Position numbers and translations under genes: made by a program
Assembly: GCA_951213105.1 (NCBI GenBank)
Contig: OX578150.1
Span: 19,508,022 to 19,572,021 of the forward strand
Direction: 5' to 3'
DNA: 64,000 nucleotides
Source: Amaurobius ferox
Taxonomy: Eukaryota > Arthropoda > Arachnida > Araneae > Amaurobiidae
Shown: one piece after another, positions 59,389-64,000 of the stretch
Layout of the letters: every line of letters starts with the position of its first letter
Numbering within the stretch: position 1 is the stretch's first letter
Notes under the pieces: model-generated
Databases searched by the model: none
Seen by the model: the letters and a program-made list of their open reading frames with translations, nothing else
What the model was told of the DNA's origin: nothing

Positions 59389-59503
59389 GTTTTTAACAAT
59401 TTTTGTACGTCTTTTAGGATGTTAAATAAAGGACTTTTCGTTTTTTAAAGACGTTTTGTTCTTGGTTTTGTCTATTGTATGCAGACGTGGTGCCAATCTT
59501 GAT

Positions 59504-60664
59504 TATTTGACCCATACACTGTTTTTTACTACTCTACTGTTTCGGTTTTTATGTTGTGAGACCACCGACATTTCCTTTTAAGATTTTTCAGCATATCCTG
59601 TTTAAAACCTTTTAGTCTTATTGCATGAGTTGCATGGTTTTCGGAATCAAGTTTTCTGTGTTGCTGTTTTTGATTAATGTTCCCCTATCCTTTTGGATCC
59701 TGTGAGAAAATGTTTTTGAACGTACTTCGGCTTATATGAAGGATGACGTGTACTTCTTAATACACTTTGCTGATGTTTGACTTTTTTATACTTCCCAGCA
59801 ATTGACGTGAGTGTCTACTGTCATCTGTGAATATGTCTACCGGTAAATTTGTCGGAGAAATTTATTCATTTAAAATTCTGGTGCACTTAATAACTTTGAA
59901 TCAAGTATGCTGTTATCTTGAAGACTATTTGACAAAAACCTGCTGGCACTTTGAATTGACATGTTTCCTAACTGGATGTCCTTGCACTTTGCCACCTCTG
60001 TCCAGTTTCTTCTGTTGCCTTTGACCTTTTGCTGAGCTGTTTCTTGTACATTTGCTGAAAAAAGTACTCTGACTGCGCTGTATTACGTGCATTTACTGGA
60101 GAGTTTCATTTCCAATATCGTTTTCCCTGACGTACTTTTCTGTTATAAGTGAATTTGGTGTTAAAAGTTTGCATACAGTGCAAATTGCATGACAGTAACT
60201 TTTAGATGCTTTTTGGTGGCGTTTCTCATGATTCTTTCATCCGACTTACCTTTCGTAAGTGTACTTATATTATTCTGTTTGATTTGTTCCTGTTTTGCTT
60301 CTGACCTTTTAAGGGAATTTGAATTACTTTCTTATGTTTAATTATTGTTTTAAACATGTCTCACATACTCATGTACTTTTGTATTCAATTCACATTTGAA
60401 ATTAATTTCAATTAAATTTTGCACATTTGACTTTGTGCTGTGTTTTTAATTATTCCTTTCCCCTTTTATCTGTTTTATCCATTTAATTTTATAGTATTTT
60501 ATCCTTATTGATTGTTTACTGTAAAATTTGCTTATTCTGACACTTTGTACTTGTGTTTGTTTGCTTTGCATTTGTAATTTTATCTTGTCAATATCTGATA
60601 TCATGCAATCTTACCGATACATTTCATGCAATAAGCTATTTAAATTAAAACTTAAATTACAAAA
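59504..60664. other. no gene seen; probable 5' part of the next PLE
   Basis: T-rich DNA between the PLE pair and the next PLE ORF. No significant ORF, no second hammerhead core found. It may be the 5' UTR of PLE-2. Confidence 0.45.
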
Positions 60665-62578
60665 TTGCTTTGTCGTCATAAACTGTTACTGCATTGTAAA
60701 AAGTTTCATATTATTCTCCCTTCTTGCTATATTAAAAAATCTGTTTCTAGTTCCTCTGAAGTGCATATTATCCGGTGCGCTGAATTTAAATTACTTTGTA
60801 CCCCTATTCGTAAAGTCCGCATTGTTATTAGCTTTTGTGAACGATCCTGCTATTTCTGGTACAGTGAGTTTGTTGCTAGTGCACATCCTACCCTTGTGGA
60901 TTCCTTTTGCAAGTATATTTATACTCGCGTAATCCAAGTCCGTAATGATTTAGAAATAAAGCATACTAAAAAAATTTCTAGTTGGACGAACCATTTAAAA
61001 CGGTATCCCCGTAAAATTCCTTCGCCCTTACCCTCTTCTGACTCTGCTTTCGATCAAGCTGTTCCTGTGAGTAATGCTCCTCCTTCTCTTCACCCTGTGT
61101 TTAAATATTCCCGTTTAGAAATTCTCGCTTTAAAATCTAAAATGTTTCCTCAGTTAAAAAAGCCTTTACCTTTTCCGTTCGTAAATTGTACCTCCTTTGA
61201 TATTTCCTCTAATCAGCGTAAAGCTCTTGAGAGAGGCCCAAAATTTGCATATCCTTGTGTTAATCCCAGTTTTATTAATTTAATACCCCTGTGGAAGACG
61301 CTCTTCTTAATGTGGCTCAAGGCCATAAAGATTGTGACCGTTTTGTTTTATATCGGTCTATCTCTGCCTTTCAAAAAGATAAAAAACTTAAAAGTAAAAA
61401 TAGGCATTCTAGTTTTGATATTACTTGAAAATTATTATATAAATTATTAAATAATAAATATTACTTGATAAACACTGAAATGGAGGAACTTAAAAAACTA
61501 AATCCAACCCCGATCTTGTTATTTTATCTGCTGACAAGACCAAGCAACTTGTTCTTTACAGTAAAACAGACATGTTAATTCAATGCAGAAGTGTATGGAC
61601 AAGATGGATTGCAGCCAGGTCAAAAAAAAAATTCCTGATTACGTTGATTAACACTAGAATCGCAAAACTTAAAAAATGCATAGATCTTCCTCCCAATATT
61701 AAAACTGCCATTTTTCACATCAACTCCCTAAAATTTTTGGTCAAATAAAACTTCACAAATTAAATCACCCCATGCGCCAAATTGTTTCTAAATGTACAGG
61801 ACCTACTTATTTCTTAGAGAAATCACTTGCCCATTTCTTAAAACCGTATTTTAGTAATCATAGTTTTTCCATCAGCTCTACTGAAAATTTCATCAATTTA
61901 CTTTTTAAAACTAAATTTAATCCTAATAGTACTCTCCATACTTTTAATGTCGTTTCCCTTTTCCCTAGTATCCCTGTTAACATTGCTATTGATATTACTG
62001 CCAAAAAACTTCATAGTCACCAATGTAAAATCCCCACTATCGACGCAATCACTTCAGCCTTGAATATTATTGCGGAAACAAATTACTTTGCTTTCCGTGA
62101 TGCTATTTTCTTACAAACTTCTGGCGTCCCTATGGGGGTAGCCCTTTATCTGGTATTTTAGACAAGGCCGTTTTGCTGGAGCTCGAGAATGAGATTTTGC
62201 CTTCTTTAACAATTAAACCTATTCTTTGGTGCCGTTACGTGGATGATGTTTTTATTATATGGGATCATGATTTAAATGATCTCCTTCACCTTTTGGATAA
62301 AGTTAATAATCTCTAACCTTCGATTAATTTTACTGTTGAGCATGAATCTAACAGTTCCTTGCCTTTCCTTGATGTTCTGGTCACCCGTTCTGATTTTGGT
62401 TTTCATGCTTCCGTTTTCCGTAAATCCACTTTTACTAACTCCTGTATCTGCTAATTCTTTCCATCCTGTATCCTCTAAAAAAGCTTCTTCTAACGCGTAT
62501 TTTAATCGCGCATATAACGTTTGCTCTTCTATCCCCGCTTTGACTGATGAAATTAATTTTATTTTTAAACTTGGCCAT
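60665..62578 (+). pseudogene. PLE-2: Penelope-like N-terminal region and reverse transcriptase
   Basis: 60665-61310 encodes the N-terminal region, including SSNQRKALERGPKFAYPCVN, typical of Penelope proteins. A frame change at about 61290 follows, then VILSADKTK (61515) of the RT start. 61772-62161 has TFNVVSLFPSIPV (motif A region) and TSGVPMGV. After another change comes WCRYVDDVFIIW with catalytic YVDD at 62236-62247, SSLPFLDVLVTR and the thumb to 62578, where a LINE interrupts. The GIY-YIG part would lie beyond the window, and is represented by 58409-59073. Multiple shifts and stops make it inactive. Confidence 0.85.
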
Positions 62579-64000
62579 GGTTGGTTGGTTGATTTAGGAT
62601 TTTTGGCACAAGATCCAAAGAGGATATGCTGCGCCGGACATATGGTACTAAAATACAGATAAAGGTAAAGAATAAAACCAAGTGTATAATCTAAAAAGTT
62701 GTATGACTATAACAAGACAATGCAAGAGGGATAATGATGGAAACAAGATGAAAAAAGTTTAAAAGGTGATAGGAAGTGAATTTAAATATGATGGTAAAAA
62801 CCAATGTCTAATAAGAATGGAAAAATCCCTGAATGACGGTTTTCTCCAATCAATTCCGTCAAAGTTATAGTATACGTTTTAAAATGTTTAAAACGAAACT
62901 GTTCATATTTAGGACAAGTAATTAGAATATGTTTTACACTCGCTGCGGTTTGACAAACATTACAAAGTGGTTCAATTTCTCCTAAAAGTAAATGTCTGTG
63001 AGTAAAACGAGTGTGACCAATGCGCAAACGAGTTAAAATTACATCCAGTTTCCTACATTGAAAACTAGTCCATTTTTGTACTAAGGGCTTTATCTCGAGC
63101 AACTTATTATCAGCTTGCTGATTCCAGGAATACTGCCATTTGTCATGAATATTTTTTAGAACAAATTGTTTGATGTCAGTCAAAGGGATAGTCAGATTCA
63201 GAGTTTGAGTAGCTGATTTAGCAGCAATGTCTGCTAAATCATTTCCTTTGATGCCAACATGTCCTGGGACCCAACAGAATTTAGTATGGTATCCTTGCTC
63301 CTTCAGACGATGCTCATACTTAAGGATATCAGAGGCAATGTGGTAATTCATAGCTCTCTTCGATGATAAAAGCTGTAATGAACTCAATGAGTCAGTATAT
63401 ATAATGTGTTTTTTGGACTTTTGATAAGAGATGAAGATTAGGGACTGGTAAATAGCCATAATCTCAGCTGTAAAAATAGAGCAAGATGCATGTAATTTAT
63501 AAGACTTTATAGTATTGTTGCAAACATAAGCTAGACCAACGTAATCTCCTGCTTTGGAACCATCTGTAAAAACAGGAGTAAACTCCTTATACAGATTCCT
63601 ATGTTCTGCAAACAATTGCACATAAATAGCCGGAGTGGTGTTAGTCTTCGTAAAATTACAAAAAGGGTTGAGAAAGGCGAAATTGTTAACATACCATGGA
63701 GGTGTTTAAAAAAACTTAGGGGTAGCTTCTACTGTATTGCGTATCCGCTTGCCAAAAGAAGGAATGCATGAAGGTCTGTGGTCATACAGTCGATCATAAT
63801 GATCATCAAGGAATGAAAGTTGTAACGGATGGTTATGTAAGGACATGATACGGAAATAATAATTCAGTGCCAGCTGTTCATGCCTTAATTGTAAACATGA
63901 CTCATTAGAGACAGCATATAAGCTTTGATCAGGAGATGTCCTAAAGGCTCCTGAGCATATACGTAATGCCTTATGGTGAATTGGATGAAGCTTTTTTAGC
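62579..64000 (-). mobile_element. I-type LINE, copy D, continues past the right edge
   Basis: The 3' end with TTGG repeats on + lies at 62579, inserted after CTTGGCCAT of PLE-2. RNase H is at 62782-63621 and the RT end follows at about 63810-64000 (ICSGAFRTSPDQSLYA). Unlike units B and C, D does not have the RT deletion: at 63801 the sequence continues into RT. It is therefore closer to a parent of those derivatives. The frame is broken near 63700. Confidence 0.85.
62782..63621 (-). pseudogene. LINE RNase H and C-terminus (copy D)
   Basis: PVFTDGSKAGDYVGLAYV, FTAEIMAIYQSL, IYTDSLSSLQLL and FCWVPGHVGIKGND show all RNase H blocks, followed by CNVCQTAASVKHILITC. Very similar to unit C (32885-34270), with LAD preceded by D instead of E. 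A frame change separates it from the RT. Confidence 0.85.

Larger units (their letters stand above)
41926..59503. mobile_element. Penelope-like element pair, head-to-head inverted arms of about 1.1 kb
   Basis: The left arm (minus sense) is 41926-42603 plus 57987-58408; the right arm (plus sense) is 58409-59503. Both end in the same 3' terminal sequence, next to GGTGCCAATCTTGAT. They meet at a palindrome near 58408, both truncated at a similar point within the ORF. A pogo-like element sits in the left arm at a duplicated TA. The insertion cut hAT-A at about 41925. Paired inverted partial copies are common for PLEs. Confidence 0.85.

Noticed and set aside
62226..62240. TGGTGCCGTTAC at 62227 as a second primer-binding site
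   Set aside because: It is coding sequence for the WCRYVDD block of the PLE reverse transcriptase; the resemblance to 44139 is coincidental.

Overview
This is AT-rich eukaryotic DNA with no recognisable single-copy host gene and no rRNA or canonical tRNA. Almost everything that can be named is a transposable element (TE), usually broken, and many are inserted inside one another. The mix is I-type LINEs with an RNase H domain and a three-knuckle ORF1, ZMYM1-like hAT elements, THAP/P-like elements, pogo/Tigger and Tc1 relatives, a Ty3/gypsy element, and Penelope-like elements (PLEs) with GIY-YIG endonuclease and hammerhead ribozyme. That mix fits an arthropod, most likely a chelicerate such as a spider or tick; this is inference from TE content only.

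Layout. 1-1651 (-) is a decayed hAT transposase (hAT-B). 3.7-5.0 kb holds a Pro/Ser/Asn-rich ORF, a dense cluster of UGUAnAUA motifs and a 35-bp-arm hairpin. 5.3-9.5 kb is a LINE pol fragment on +, split by an insertion and containing an almost exact 1.15-kb tandem duplication. 9.5-10.3 kb has a Tigger transposase C-terminus and a 122-bp LINE tail with a 13-bp target-site duplication (TSD). 10.3-17.4 kb is mostly noncoding with small tandem repeats and a Tc1 remnant.

From 17.4 kb onward the window is one nested stack. The outermost host is a hAT transposase (hAT-A, +), whose pieces lie at 17.4-17.7, 40.4-40.9 and 41.3-41.9 kb. It is split by (a) a 22.7-kb segment with CAGGGTGGC termini and an ATTAC duplication (17728-40408), (b) a 404-bp LINE endonuclease fragment with a 12-bp TSD, and (c) a head-to-head PLE pair (41926-59503). 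Segment (a) contains a pogo-like element, a THAP gene split by a hAT-type element that is itself split by a pogo-like element, a LINE, a second P-like gene carrying a 1.5-kb insertion, and a 7-kb composite LINE (32772-39763). PLE pair (c) contains a second pogo-like copy (42604-57986), which carries a young gypsy element (42963-52423, LTRs differing at one site that I found) and a possible solo LTR that is itself split by a third hAT (hAT-C). 59.5-62.6 kb is a second PLE with reverse transcriptase, broken at 62579 by another LINE that runs off the window.

Most notable: an apparently intact hammerhead ribozyme on the minus PLE arm and a core-mutated twin on the plus arm; a single-TSD LINE insertion containing three LINE 5' ends in series, as template jumping would give; and LINE derivatives that share one deletion removing the reverse transcriptase while joining endonuclease to RNase H. 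Nearly all ORFs are pseudogenes. The longest intact ones are LINE ORF1 (37648-39204) and the two halves of gypsy pol.
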